A stretch of DNA of 38,534 nt. Origin: Dyella_B sp966430775. Its GTDB lineage: Bacteria; Pseudomonadota; Gammaproteobacteria; Xanthomonadales; Rhodanobacteraceae. The stretch's first letter is position 1. Every line of letters starts with the position of its first letter. The notes beneath the pieces are model-generated. The model saw only the letters and a program-made list of their open reading frames with translations. It searched no databases and was not told where the DNA came from. Position numbers and translations under genes: made by a program. Shown piece after piece: positions 24,716-35,273 of the stretch. The stretch lies in the NCBI GenBank assembly GCA_966430775.1, contig CBJMMB010000021.1, forward strand, positions 1 through 38,534, written 5' to 3'.

Positions 24716-26295
24716 CCGATCCGGCCGTGCATCCGTACATCGCAAAACTCACAGGCGCCACGGAATCGGAATGGCTGGCCTGCGCGCGCATGCTGGTCTC
24801 GCAGAAGAAGATGGCTGATGCGCTGGCAGTGCTGCGGGCAGGCATCCAGGCATATCCTTTGTCCACGGAATTGCGGCTTGCCCTGGCCGGCTCGCTGCTG
24901 GAGCAAGAGCTGCCGCGCGAAGCCGAAAGCGTCTTGCACACCTTGCTGGCCGAGCACCCTGGACACGCTGCGGCCGCGTTCCTGCTGGCGCGGCTGCTGC
25001 ATGGCGAGGGCCGCATGCGCGCGGTGGCGGAGACCTTGCGCGCCCTTTTCGCGCAGCCCGGACAGGACATAGAACATCGCATCCAGGCGATCGAGTTGCT
25101 GGACGACTGCGGAAGGCCGCAGGATGCACTCGCGCTATGCGAAGAAAGCATCGCAACCGGCTGCAACGATTCACGCCTGCACGTGCATGCAGGCAGGCTG
25201 GCGTCCCAGCTAGGCCAATTCGAACTGGCCCGGCGTCGACACTTGTTCGTACTGGAACACAGCGAGCAAGCATTGGCCTGGCATATTCCGCTGGCGCTGG
25301 CTGAGCTGCAGCGTTACGCCGATCGCGCCCATCCGGACTTTGCACGCTTTTCTGCATTGCTTCAGCATACGGATGCCAACACACCAGAACGTGCCGGCGT
25401 GCTGTTTGCGCTGGCCAAGGCACACGATGACATAGGCGACTACGCGGAAGCCGCCGGCTACCTGCGGGATGCGAATGCGATTCGCCATACTGGTGTGCGC
25501 TGGTCGCGCAAACTATGGCGCCGCAGCGTCGAGGTGCGCTTGCAGCGCGCTCCGCCCGCTTACCGGCATGCAGCATCCACCGCCTGGACACCTATCTTCA
25601 TCGTCGGTGCGCCGCGCTCAGGCACCACGCTGATCGCAGAACGACTGGCGCGCCATCCACAAGTCTGCCTGCGCGGAGAACAGAACTGGTTCCCACAGCT
25701 GGCGAGCGCCCTGGACGACGAAGCACACTCTGGTCCTACCCTGATCGATCAGGCAGCGAGTATTTACGCCAGGCAGCTGCTTCAGGACGATTCGGATGCG
25801 CAATGGTTCATCGACAAGCAGCCATTCAATTTCATGCATGTCGATCGCATACTCGCGCTCTTTCCGCACGCGCGCATCATTTATTGCGTGCGGCAGGCGC
25901 GCGACAATGCGCTCTCCTTATGGATGCAATCGTTCCCGGCAGGTGTCCAGGACTTCGCCTACGACCTCAACGATATCGCGGCGGTCATTCATGACGCACA
26001 ACGCTTGTGCGTGCATTGGATGCAACGGTATGCGCCTTCCATCCATGTACTTCGTTACGAGGACATGGTTGCCGATGCGGGGGCATGCCTTGCCGCCATT
26101 TCCGCGTGGTTGAACCTTTCGTCGCACAATTTGCTGGCCATGTCGGCCAGCGCAAGCACTCTGCGCACCGCCAGTCTGTGGCAGGCGCGCCAGCCCGTTC
26201 ACAATCGCTCGGTGGGCCGGTGGAAACATTACGCGCCGTTCCTGCCGGAGCTTGGCCGAATCCGAGACCTCGCTCCTTTTGCGCCCCCTCCCTAA
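24712..26295 (+). CDS. TPR-sulfotransferase fusion protein (ST4)
   Basis: This 527-residue protein starts in the ATGA overlap with ST3. TPR-like repeats span about 1-250. The sulfotransferase domain begins near 293 with PIFIVGAPRSGTTLIAER, continues with WFIDKQPFNFMHVD and CVRQARDNALSLW, and ends with an LWQARQPVHNRSVGRW stretch typical of this enzyme group. It is a third subfamily, distinct from ST1/ST5 and ST2/ST3. No signal peptide. The last codons and the TAA stop lie inside a palindromic hairpin (26281-26307), so its APPP tail may come from an inserted repeat. The GTG at 24703 is an alternative start but breaks the neat overlap. Confidence 0.92.
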   Translation: MTDPAVHPYIAKLTGATESEWLACARMLVSQKKMADALAVLRAGIQAYPLSTELRLALAGSLLEQELPREAESVLHTLLAEHPGHAAAAFLLARLLHGEGRMRAVAETLRALFAQPGQDIEHRIQAIELLDDCGRPQDALALCEESIATGCNDSRLHVHAGRLASQLGQFELARRRHLFVLEHSEQALAWHIPLALAELQRYADRAHPDFARFSALLQHTDANTPERAGVLFALAKAHDDIGDYAEAAGYLRDANAIRHTGVRWSRKLWRRSVEVRLQRAPPAYRHAASTAWTPIFIVGAPRSGTTLIAERLARHPQVCLRGEQNWFPQLASALDDEAHSGPTLIDQAASIYARQLLQDDSDAQWFIDKQPFNFMHVDRILALFPHARIIYCVRQARDNALSLWMQSFPAGVQDFAYDLNDIAAVIHDAQRLCVHWMQRYAPSIHVLRYEDMVADAGACLAAISAWLNLSSHNLLAMSASASTLRTASLWQARQPVHNRSVGRWKHYAPFLPELGRIRDLAPFAPPP

Positions 26296-26307
26296 AGGAG
26301 AGGGCGC
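26281..26307. repeat. GCGCCC-CTCC palindromic hairpin at the end of ST4
   Basis: GCGCCC (26281-26286) pairs with GGGCGC (26302-26307), and an inner CTCC/GGAG continues the stem past one mismatch. The loop contains the ST4 stop codon (26293-26295). Similar CTCTCCC-type palindromes are common between xanthomonad genes. It may act as a bidirectional terminator between ST4 and the M28 peptidase. Confidence 0.6.
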
Positions 26308-26343
26308 GATTTCAAAATCCTCGATGTCGATTCGGCAGCGAAA

Positions 26344-27996
<1,653 letters not shown>

Positions 27997-28146
27997 TGGC
28001 AATTTCCGATGGCTGGGGAATATGCCGATGGTATGAGGCGGAGCCAGGCAAGTCCATGCGTTTCAGATGACCTTATCGGCGCCAATCCGCTGCTCATGGG
28101 CTCGAGGTCTGCAGAGTGACTCGCCAGCATCAAAGCCAGCGCCTTT

Positions 28147-29964
28147 CTAGACGTCAACCGAATACCCCCAATAGTCCAGCATCGGCTTCAGTATCGGAAA
28201 AGCAGGCTCCAATGCATCGCGGTAACGCAGCCAGCGATTCAAACCCTTTTTGTTTACCGGCTGAATCACCTGCGAATAACTCGGCGTGGCGATGAAGCCC
28301 TTGTTGCGCGCATGCTGGTCGAATTGCATGAGCGGCGCGGCATCGTCCAGGCCGAGGAACGAGGCAATCTTGCCTGTCTGCCCTTCCGGATCCGCCACCA
28401 GATCTTCATAGCGCGAAACGAATACGTTGGGCTTGAACACCTCCACGTGATGCAGCCAGTGCTCCATCGCCGTGACATAGGCGGTGGCCAGGCGCTCCAT
28501 CGACGTACATGCGGACGCCAATACGGCGGCGCGGAAGTTCTGCATGTAGTTGCTCACCATCACATCGCAAGGATGGCGAAGCGCAAGAATGAACTGCGCC
28601 TCCGGAAACAGGCGATGGATCAGTGGCAGCCATGACATGTTCAGCGGATTCTTGTCCACCAGTCGCGTGTCCCAGCGGCGGGTGATCTTTGAACAGACCA
28701 GGCTCAGATAGCCTTTGCGAAGCTCGTCGCACAGGTGCTGGTCGAGCTTGTGCATATCGCGTGGCAACTCGAAACCGTAATCTTCGAGTTGGTCATCAAG
28801 CGTATTGAAAAAGGGGCGTTCATCCATGGACTGCAGTGCTGGATGCGCGTCCAGCATCTGTTCCAGCAAGGTTGTGCCCGAGCGCGGAAAGCCAACAATG
28901 AAGATCGGGGAATGTGCCGCATCTGGCGCCGTCAACGCAGGCCAGCGCCGGCATTCCTCCACGGTGACGCGTTGGGCGGTCAGCGGCAACACCGCCGCAC
29001 CAGGTTCGAAACGCTCCGGCACCGTCACCTTCAACTCATCCAGTTTCAGCGCATGTGCCTGCCTGAGCGCGTCAAGCGCCTGCTCTGGATTGCCCAACTT
29101 GTCATACACCTCAGCCTGGGTAAAAAAGTAGACGCAGTCGCCTTCGTTGCGTGGACCAGCTTGCTCAAGCAGGGCAAGCGCTTGGATAGCGTCGCCGCCG
29201 CGCAAAGATAGCGTGGCACGTTGACGCGTAATTTCCAGGCGTGTTGCCTCATCCGCCGGATCGCGGATGGCTTCGATGCGATCCAGCAAGGTTCTCGCGG
29301 CGTCCAGGCGATTCATGCGTTCCAGCGCAGCGGCCAGCGCCAGCTTGGGCGGCATCGACGTTGGCGAGCGTGCGGCAACATCTTCCAGCAGCATGCATGC
29401 AATTTCAGCTTCACCGTCCAACTGAAACAGATCGGCCAGCTCCAACTGCCGCTCATCGTCCAGTGGCAACCACTCGCGCCATGGGCGCAGCAATTGCCCG
29501 ACGCGGTGGTCACGGCAGATTGCGCAGGCTCGCGCAGCCGCCATACGGGCCACCATCGATTCGCGATCCAGATAATGGGCATGTAGCAAGGTTTCACGCG
29601 CTTCGTGAAACCGCTTCAATTGCATTTGAAGCAGCCCGAAATTGATCAGCTGCTCGACATTGTCTGGTTGCAGTTCCAATGCTTTCGCATAGGCTTGCGC
29701 GGCTTCCTCCAAACGGCCGAGATCACGCAGCACCGTGGCGTAATTGCCGCGATGCAGGCTGCTATCCGGATGCCTTTGCGCCAGCTCCGCATAAACGACA
29801 AGCGCCTCATCCAGTCGCCCTTGTCGGTGCAGGCTCATGGCCAACAGCAGCGAAAAATCGTCGTTCGCGGAGGATTGCTGCAAGGCCTCTCGGCTCCATT
29901 GCTCCGAGTCCGCCAGACGCCCCGCTTGAAACGCAGCAACAATGTCTTGGATCGAACGAGTCAT
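28147..29964 (-). CDS. TPR-sulfotransferase fusion protein (ST5)
   Basis: This is a 605-residue protein. TPR-like repeats occupy about 1-300 (SLHRGNYATVLRDLGRLEEAA, EQLINFGLLQMQLKRFHEA). The sulfotransferase domain begins near 352 with PIFIVGFPRSGTTLLEQMLD, followed by RLVDKNPLNMSWLPLI, LRHPCDVMVSNYM and YEDLVADPEG. It is the closest paralogue of ST1: both share LLEQMLDAHP, SMDER/AMDER, RLVDKNPLNM and a C-terminal ILKPM/ILRPM. It lies 79 bases downstream of TBDR-3 on the same strand, mirroring TBDR-1/ST1. A hairpin and T-run lie in that gap, so expression may be partly uncoupled from the receptor. No signal peptide; no strong ribosome site before the ATG. Confidence 0.94.
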   Translation of the reverse strand: MTRSIQDIVAAFQAGRLADSEQWSREALQQSSANDDFSLLLAMSLHRQGRLDEALVVYAELAQRHPDSSLHRGNYATVLRDLGRLEEAAQAYAKALELQPDNVEQLINFGLLQMQLKRFHEARETLLHAHYLDRESMVARMAAARACAICRDHRVGQLLRPWREWLPLDDERQLELADLFQLDGEAEIACMLLEDVAARSPTSMPPKLALAAALERMNRLDAARTLLDRIEAIRDPADEATRLEITRQRATLSLRGGDAIQALALLEQAGPRNEGDCVYFFTQAEVYDKLGNPEQALDALRQAHALKLDELKVTVPERFEPGAAVLPLTAQRVTVEECRRWPALTAPDAAHSPIFIVGFPRSGTTLLEQMLDAHPALQSMDERPFFNTLDDQLEDYGFELPRDMHKLDQHLCDELRKGYLSLVCSKITRRWDTRLVDKNPLNMSWLPLIHRLFPEAQFILALRHPCDVMVSNYMQNFRAAVLASACTSMERLATAYVTAMEHWLHHVEVFKPNVFVSRYEDLVADPEGQTGKIASFLGLDDAAPLMQFDQHARNKGFIATPSYSQVIQPVNKKGLNRWLRYRDALEPAFPILKPMLDYWGYSVDV

Positions 29965-29976
29965 GCAACACCAGTA

Positions 29977-30012
29977 AAGAAAAAGAGCCGCGCGGAAGTC
30001 CGCGCGGCCCTC
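29977..30012 (-). terminator. Intrinsic terminator between TBDR-3 and ST5
   Basis: Read on the - strand, GCCGCGCGG (30008 to 30000) pairs with CCGCGCGGC (29995 to 29987), followed by TC and a TTTTTCTTT tract. It lies 32 bases after the receptor stop and just before the ST5 ATG. Full or partial termination here would give more receptor than sulfotransferase mRNA. Confidence 0.8.
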
Positions 30013-30043
30013 GAGTTGAACATACCTACATGCTTGACGTCGA

Positions 30044-33004
30044 TCAGAAGGTCAGCGTGACGCGGGCGTAGTAGTAACGGCCGATCAGGTCGAAGTCCGT
30101 CGGGTCGGTGTTGGCGTTGAGCGTGTTGTTCGCGTAGAGGAACGGCGGCTGCTTGTCGCTCAGGTTGTTGACGCCGACGTCCACACGGGTGTGGTACTGC
30201 GGCAAGGCGTAGCCCAACGAGATGTCGTGGTACACCGTGGCGCCGTACTTGAACACCTGGCCAGGAATGGGCGAACCACCACCGTTGTTGGCGATCGGGT
30301 GGGTGTCCTGACTCGGGCTCGTCGAGCCATTCTGGAAGCGCCCGATGTAGCGCGTACGCCACGATGCCGACCAGTTGCCCATCGTCCAGTTGACGAAGGT
30401 CTGACCGCGCCAGCGCGGGAACAGGCAGATGCCGCCGCCGGTCGGGCAGGTAGCCGCCTGCGGCGAACCATACGGAGCGAGATGCCCAGCGTCGTGGAAG
30501 GTAACGTTGGCGGCCGTACCCGGTGCGGTCTGCTGGTTGTAGTACTTCAGGTAGGTGGCATCGATACCGGCGACGAAATCACCGAAGCTGAAATGCGGCA
30601 GCTTGTAGCGGGTCGAGAAGTCGATGCCGCCGGTGGTGGTGGTGCCCAGGTTGGCGGTCGGCTCGAGGATCTGATTGATCTGGCCGGCGTTGACGCCGCT
30701 ATCGAAACGCGTGATCAGCGGGCAGAACTCCGTGATACCGGCGTAGCAGCCGTTGAGCACGGTCTGCGCGCCCACCGACGAAATCGTGTTGTTGATGTAG
30801 ATGTGCCAGAAGTCGGCACTGAGCGACAGGCCATCCACGTAGCTGGGCGAGTACACGAGGCCGAGATCGAAGGACTTGCCTTTCTCCGGCTTCAGGGTTA
30901 GGCCTGCGTACTGAGCACCGGTGATCAATCCCTTGATCTGCTGACCCAGCGCCACGTCGGTGTTCACGAAGCTGCCATTCAGCGGCACACCTACGCAGGC
31001 CGGATTGGCGGCGGTGGCGCCGTTGCAGGGATCGCTCTTGAGCAAGGGCGCGTCGCTGACCGGCGAACCGAATACGTCGGCGACGTTCGGCGCACGGAAT
31101 ACCGTGGCCACCGTGCCACGCAACAGCAGGTCGGAGATCGGGTGGTACTCGATCGCAAACTTGGTGTTGTTGGTATTGCCGATGCGGCTGTTGCCAAGGC
31201 TGCTGTAGGAGGAGTAACGGTCGCCGATGGTTACGTTCAGCGACTGCACGCCAGGCAGGTTGGACAACACCGGCACGAACAGCTCGAAGTAGCCTTCCTT
31301 CACGTCATAGCTGCCGGACAGCGGCGAACTACACTGACTGCCGAGGATACAGTTGCCGGTGCTCGGATCGATGGCAAGCAAGGGGTCGATGTGGCTGCTG
31401 ACCGTTTCCCGGCGATAGTCCATGCCTGCAGCAAGCTGCACCGTACCGGCTGGCAAGTCGAACAGGCCGCCGTTGGCCTCAAGCGTGTAGACCTGCTGGG
31501 TGTTCAGCGTATTGCTGTACGCGGGGCGCGCGGCTTCCCGCAAGGTCTTGGCGGAAGCCGGGTCGAACTGGTTGAAGATGTTCAGCGGGGTGCAACCGTT
31601 GCTGGCCGAAGTACAAGCCAGATCCGCGTTGACCACGTTCATGTTCGGCAAATTCAACGTGGTGAGGTCCTGCGCCGAACGACCGTAGTCGACGTTCAGG
31701 TCCCACGTCCAGTTCTGGTTGAAAAGGCCAAAATCGCCCTTCAAGCCGCCGTCCCACTGATCAGTGGTGTTCTTGGAATCAGCCTGGCGATTACCGATCG
31801 ACACGGCACGCAGGCGAAAATCGTTGTGCGTGGGATCGAACGCAACACCGAAGATGTTGTACGGGTTGTTCTGGGGGATCACCAAGCCGTAAGCGACACC
31901 CAGCAAGGCCGGCGCCAACTGGAAGCTGGCGGTGGTCTTGTTGTGGTAACCCTCGACATAGGCGGTCAGATGATCATTGAACTTGTAATCACCCTTCAAC
32001 CAGACGCTGGTGCGCTTCTGCGGGGTATCGATCAGGTTGACCGAGGCGTAGTTGTACTTGTCGCTGTTGCCGAAGCAGTGGTAGTCGCTGCCGCTCGCAC
32101 CAGAAGCCCCGGCGTTCAACGCTACGTTGCCGCAGCTTGGGAAGCCATTCGTCCCCTGCAGTGATTTCGGTACCTGGATGTGGCCGTACTGACCGAAGCT
32201 TGAACCGCCGACAAACGAATGCACCGGCGTGTAGCCGCCACTGGAAGTCGGACCGCCACTGATCGACACCGAATTCTTGGAGAACTTGCGCCGGCTGGCC
32301 AGGATGCCATCCGTCTGGTTGTAGCTGACGCCACCCATGACGTCCCAGTTGTCCGCGGTGTGGCCAAAGGCGGCGCTATAGGACTTCGAAGCGCCGTCGC
32401 CGTGGCCGGATTGGCCGTATTGTGCCGAGAGCGTGGCGCCGTTGTAGTTCTTCTTCAGGATGACGTTGATGACACCGCCGATCGCATCTGCACCGTAGAT
32501 GGCCGACGCGCCGTCGGTCAGCACTTCGATGCGATCGACCATGTCGGTCGGGATCGAGTTGATGTCGACCAGGTTGTTGCTGGCGTTATTGACGATGCGA
32601 CGGCCGTCGATCAGCACCAGGGTGCGCTGCGCGCCGAGGCCGCGCAAGCCGACCGTGGTACCGCCGGTACCGCCGCCGTTGTTCACCTGCGGGTTGACGT
32701 TGCCGCCGGTCACGGCAGGAAGCGACTGCACCAGGTCACCCAAGGTCAGCTTGCCGCTAGCCCGGATGGCGGTCGAATCGATGGTGACCACCGGGTTGGA
32801 CGTTTCCACGTCCACGCGTCGGATGTGCGAACCGGTCACCGTGATGGTTTCCAGTTGCTTGGCCTTGCTTTGGTCCGCCTGCTGGCCCTGCGCGCTGGTG
32901 TCCTGGGCGAATGCGACGGTGGCCGTCGAACCTACCGCGATGGCGGCGCCCAGCGAAAGCGCGAGGCGAACCGCCGAAGAAAGTTTGCTGGTTCCATACT
33001 TCAT
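30044..33004 (-). CDS. TonB-dependent outer-membrane receptor (TBDR-3)
   Basis: This 986-residue receptor has a signal peptide starting MKYGTSKLSS and ending near VAFA-QDTS. A short Gln-rich linker, TITVTGSHIRRVD, and a plug domain (about 55-215) with VGLRGLGAQRTLVLIDGRR and YGADAIGGVIN follow. The beta-barrel ends GRYYYARVTLTF. It is a clear paralogue of TBDR-1: the segment after VTGS (IRRVDxETxxPVxTxD) and the last strand are nearly the same. The substrate is unknown. ATG 33004 has GGGGA at good spacing; the frame is open upstream but only ATG 33004 gives a normal signal peptide. ST5 follows 79 bases downstream. Confidence 0.95.
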   Translation of the reverse strand: MKYGTSKLSSAVRLALSLGAAIAVGSTATVAFAQDTSAQGQQADQSKAKQLETITVTGSHIRRVDVETSNPVVTIDSTAIRASGKLTLGDLVQSLPAVTGGNVNPQVNNGGGTGGTTVGLRGLGAQRTLVLIDGRRIVNNASNNLVDINSIPTDMVDRIEVLTDGASAIYGADAIGGVINVILKKNYNGATLSAQYGQSGHGDGASKSYSAAFGHTADNWDVMGGVSYNQTDGILASRRKFSKNSVSISGGPTSSGGYTPVHSFVGGSSFGQYGHIQVPKSLQGTNGFPSCGNVALNAGASGASGSDYHCFGNSDKYNYASVNLIDTPQKRTSVWLKGDYKFNDHLTAYVEGYHNKTTASFQLAPALLGVAYGLVIPQNNPYNIFGVAFDPTHNDFRLRAVSIGNRQADSKNTTDQWDGGLKGDFGLFNQNWTWDLNVDYGRSAQDLTTLNLPNMNVVNADLACTSASNGCTPLNIFNQFDPASAKTLREAARPAYSNTLNTQQVYTLEANGGLFDLPAGTVQLAAGMDYRRETVSSHIDPLLAIDPSTGNCILGSQCSSPLSGSYDVKEGYFELFVPVLSNLPGVQSLNVTIGDRYSSYSSLGNSRIGNTNNTKFAIEYHPISDLLLRGTVATVFRAPNVADVFGSPVSDAPLLKSDPCNGATAANPACVGVPLNGSFVNTDVALGQQIKGLITGAQYAGLTLKPEKGKSFDLGLVYSPSYVDGLSLSADFWHIYINNTISSVGAQTVLNGCYAGITEFCPLITRFDSGVNAGQINQILEPTANLGTTTTGGIDFSTRYKLPHFSFGDFVAGIDATYLKYYNQQTAPGTAANVTFHDAGHLAPYGSPQAATCPTGGGICLFPRWRGQTFVNWTMGNWSASWRTRYIGRFQNGSTSPSQDTHPIANNGGGSPIPGQVFKYGATVYHDISLGYALPQYHTRVDVGVNNLSDKQPPFLYANNTLNANTDPTDFDLIGRYYYARVTLTF

Positions 33005-33562
33005 TTTGTATCCCCACTCCCCGAAAAGAAATTTGAACAAAGGAGGTGAATTCCCCTCCAACTCAAAACGCAGAAAATCGAACTTCCTTGCCCTTGGATG
33101 ACAAGCAGGCGATCACGCAGACGCTGGCGTGCCTGTGATCGTGTTCGCTTAATTCCCCACTTGGCGGATGCTGAGATCCGTACACCCCTACGCTTAAACA
33201 GTTGCTTGCTTACAAAAAATTACGATCTGTGGGCTTGAGGATAACAGTCCTCTAACACAAAGGACAAGATTTCCCCACAATTCCCCGCTGGCGCTCGACA
33301 AAATAGGCCCTGTACCTCTGCTTTCCCAGGACGTCCCAGGGTGCACGCACTAACTTGCGCACGGGGGCAGGCCAACTTGGCTCGCTTTTTGCGTCCATTC
33401 TTGAGGCCAGCTCCCCCAGCACTTCCAAGCGCCGTCAGGCACGCGCCTGGCATTGAAGATCCCCTATGAGCCCGCTCCACGCAGCCTTTCCGCATCGCGG
33501 CAAGGTCGCCCGATAGGTGCGTGCTATGTTGAGCACGCCATGCACTGAAGGGGGTTGGCAAC
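33005..33562. other. 558-base divergent intergenic region, TBDR-3 / DegV
   Basis: No credible gene is seen. On the TBDR-3 side there are GGAGG/CCTCC arms flanking a short loop (about 33046-33059) close to the start codon, and an imperfect palindrome at 33111-33140 (10 of 14 positions per arm, GATCAC...GTGATC). An AT-rich stretch lies at 33205-33228. On the DegV side is a small perfect inverted repeat (GCGTGCT 33519-33525 with AGCACGC 33532-33538), 24 bases before the start codon. This is room for a long receptor leader and regulatory sites; none can be named. Confidence 0.45.
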
Positions 33563-34507
33563 ATGCGAATGGGCCTGGCTATCGATGCATCCTGCGATCT
33601 GCCACAGGACTTTCTGCAGCAACACGACATCGCGGTCATGCCTATCGCGGTCAAGGTCGACAAATCCACCTTCAAGGATGATCGCGATCCGGCTGAAATC
33701 GAGCGGTTTTTGAAGCTTGACCTGGGTAGCCGCAGTCACTCGGCAGAAACCGAGCCCTGTTCGGTGGACGATGTGCAGAAGCTGTTTCTGGACAAGCTCG
33801 TGCTCGAGAAGGACTGCGTGTTCTGCCTTACCATCACCGCCGGGCGCAGCGCCATTTACGACAACGTGGTCAAGGCCAGCTTTGCGGTGTTGAAGAACTA
33901 CCGCAAGGTGCGCGAGCCGGCGGGCATTACCGGGCCATTCCTGATGCGTGTGCTGGATACGCGTAGCCTGTTCGTCGGCTCCGCACCCTGCGTGGCCGAA
34001 GCGGTGCGGCTGATCCAGGCCAACGAGACGCCCGCCGCGATACGCGAACGGCTGGCGTATGTCGCTGAGAACTCCTACGGCTACATGCTGCCGCGCGACC
34101 TGTATTACCTGCGCGCGCGCGCCAAGAAAAAGGGTGACCGCAGCGTGGGGCTGCTCAGCGCGGTGTTGGGTTCGACGCTGGACATCAAGCCGCTGCTGCG
34201 TGGCTACCGCGGCGAGACCACGCCCGTCGGCAAGGTGCGCGGGTGGGAGCATGGTTGCGAAACGCTGTTCAGCTATGCGGCCGACCGCGTCCGCGCCGGA
34301 CTGCTGGTGCCGGTGATGTGCACGGCCTACGGCGGCGATCTGGGCGAGCTGCCCAAGCTGCCCGGTTATCAGCAACTGGCCGATGCGTGTCGGGAATGCG
34401 GCGTGACGCTGATGCAGGCGCCGATGAGCATTACCGGCATGGTCAACGTGGGCGAAGGCGCGGTAACGATCGGCTTCGCCGCCGAAGAGCACCACGTCGA
34501 ATTCTGA
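33563..34507 (+). CDS. DegV family protein (fatty-acid-binding fold)
   Basis: This 314-residue protein has the DegV-type N-terminus (LAIDASCDLPQDFL), a segment with SHSAETEPCSVDDV, the TITAGRSAIYDNVV stretch, VLDTRSLFVG and a C-terminal domain ending in an EGAVTIGFAAEE strand. DegV proteins bind one long-chain fatty acid; in Firmicutes a relative (FakB) presents fatty acids to a kinase. No FakA-like kinase is in the window, so the role here is open. No signal peptide. A small inverted repeat lies just upstream of the start. Confidence 0.85.
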   Translation: MRMGLAIDASCDLPQDFLQQHDIAVMPIAVKVDKSTFKDDRDPAEIERFLKLDLGSRSHSAETEPCSVDDVQKLFLDKLVLEKDCVFCLTITAGRSAIYDNVVKASFAVLKNYRKVREPAGITGPFLMRVLDTRSLFVGSAPCVAEAVRLIQANETPAAIRERLAYVAENSYGYMLPRDLYYLRARAKKKGDRSVGLLSAVLGSTLDIKPLLRGYRGETTPVGKVRGWEHGCETLFSYAADRVRAGLLVPVMCTAYGGDLGELPKLPGYQQLADACRECGVTLMQAPMSITGMVNVGEGAVTIGFAAEEHHVEF

Positions 34508-34534
34508 TTGCCCGGGCAAGCGTAGAATCGCGGC

Positions 34535-35164
34535 ATGACTCGTTCATGCGCAATCGTCGTGCCGATGGCCTTCCTCGCTCTTGCGCTGGGCATGCCATCA
34601 CCTGCGCCGGTACGGGCGGAAACGCTTACCGTATATAAGTGTCATGCGGCGAACGGGCAGCTGATTTACCAGGGCACACCTTGCGCACGCGACCAGCAGC
34701 AGCAAACCATGGAGCTGGACGATCGCGGACCGGCTGCCTCGCCGCTGCCAACACCGCCCAGCTCGCCACCCGTGCATGTGGCCGCTACGCCAGCGCCACC
34801 TCCCGCCGCGCCACGTACACCACCTTCCACCATGTACCGATGTGCGCGCGCCACGGATCGCAGCACGTATCTGAGCAGCAACGGCAATCCCCAGCCCTAT
34901 TACGCACCGATCGCGATGACCGGCATGCTCCCTACCCCGCTCGGGCACGTCGCGCCTCGCGCGTCGCCGAACGCGGCGATGGTCGCCAGCAACTATGTGC
35001 TGGTGCAGGACCAGTGCGAGCCGCTTACGCCGCAAGACACCTGCGCCACCTTACGCGATCAATATGACGAGAACGAACGCAAACTGTCGCGCGCATTCAA
35101 GGCCGATCAGCCAGCCTTGCTTCAGCGCGAGAAAGAGCTGTCCGCCGAATTGAGTCATTGCTGA
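34535..35164 (+). CDS. DUF4124 domain-containing exported protein
   Basis: This 209-residue protein has a signal peptide (cleavage near VRA-ETLT) followed by a DUF4124 domain (VYKCHAANGQLIYQGTPC), a short secreted domain with two cysteines common in xanthomonads. A Pro/Ala-rich linker (about 67-98) and a second part with YRCARATDRSTYLSSNG and several cysteines follow. The C-terminus (LREQYDENERKL-like to ELSAELSHC) looks helical. Function unknown; probably periplasmic. It begins 28 bases after the DegV gene on the same strand, so it may be co-transcribed. Confidence 0.82.
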   Translation: MTRSCAIVVPMAFLALALGMPSPAPVRAETLTVYKCHAANGQLIYQGTPCARDQQQQTMELDDRGPAASPLPTPPSSPPVHVAATPAPPPAAPRTPPSTMYRCARATDRSTYLSSNGNPQPYYAPIAMTGMLPTPLGHVAPRASPNAAMVASNYVLVQDQCEPLTPQDTCATLRDQYDENERKLSRAFKADQPALLQREKELSAELSHC

Positions 35165-35273
35165 GCAAAACCTGCGCAATGTCATGCAAGTGACTGCCGC
35201 GTAAGCATCGCGAGCGCTTATCCACAGGGTTGCCACCAGCCTTTCCCCAAGCGCTGTGGAAAAGTGCAGATGC

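Noticed and set aside
35218..35263. A perfect DnaA-box-like TTATCCACA (35218-35226) and a one-off inverted partner (35255-35263)
   Set aside because: Only two boxes, no AT-rich unwinding region and no dnaA, dnaN or gidA nearby; they also form arms of a hairpin between convergent genes, which is a simpler explanation than a replication origin.
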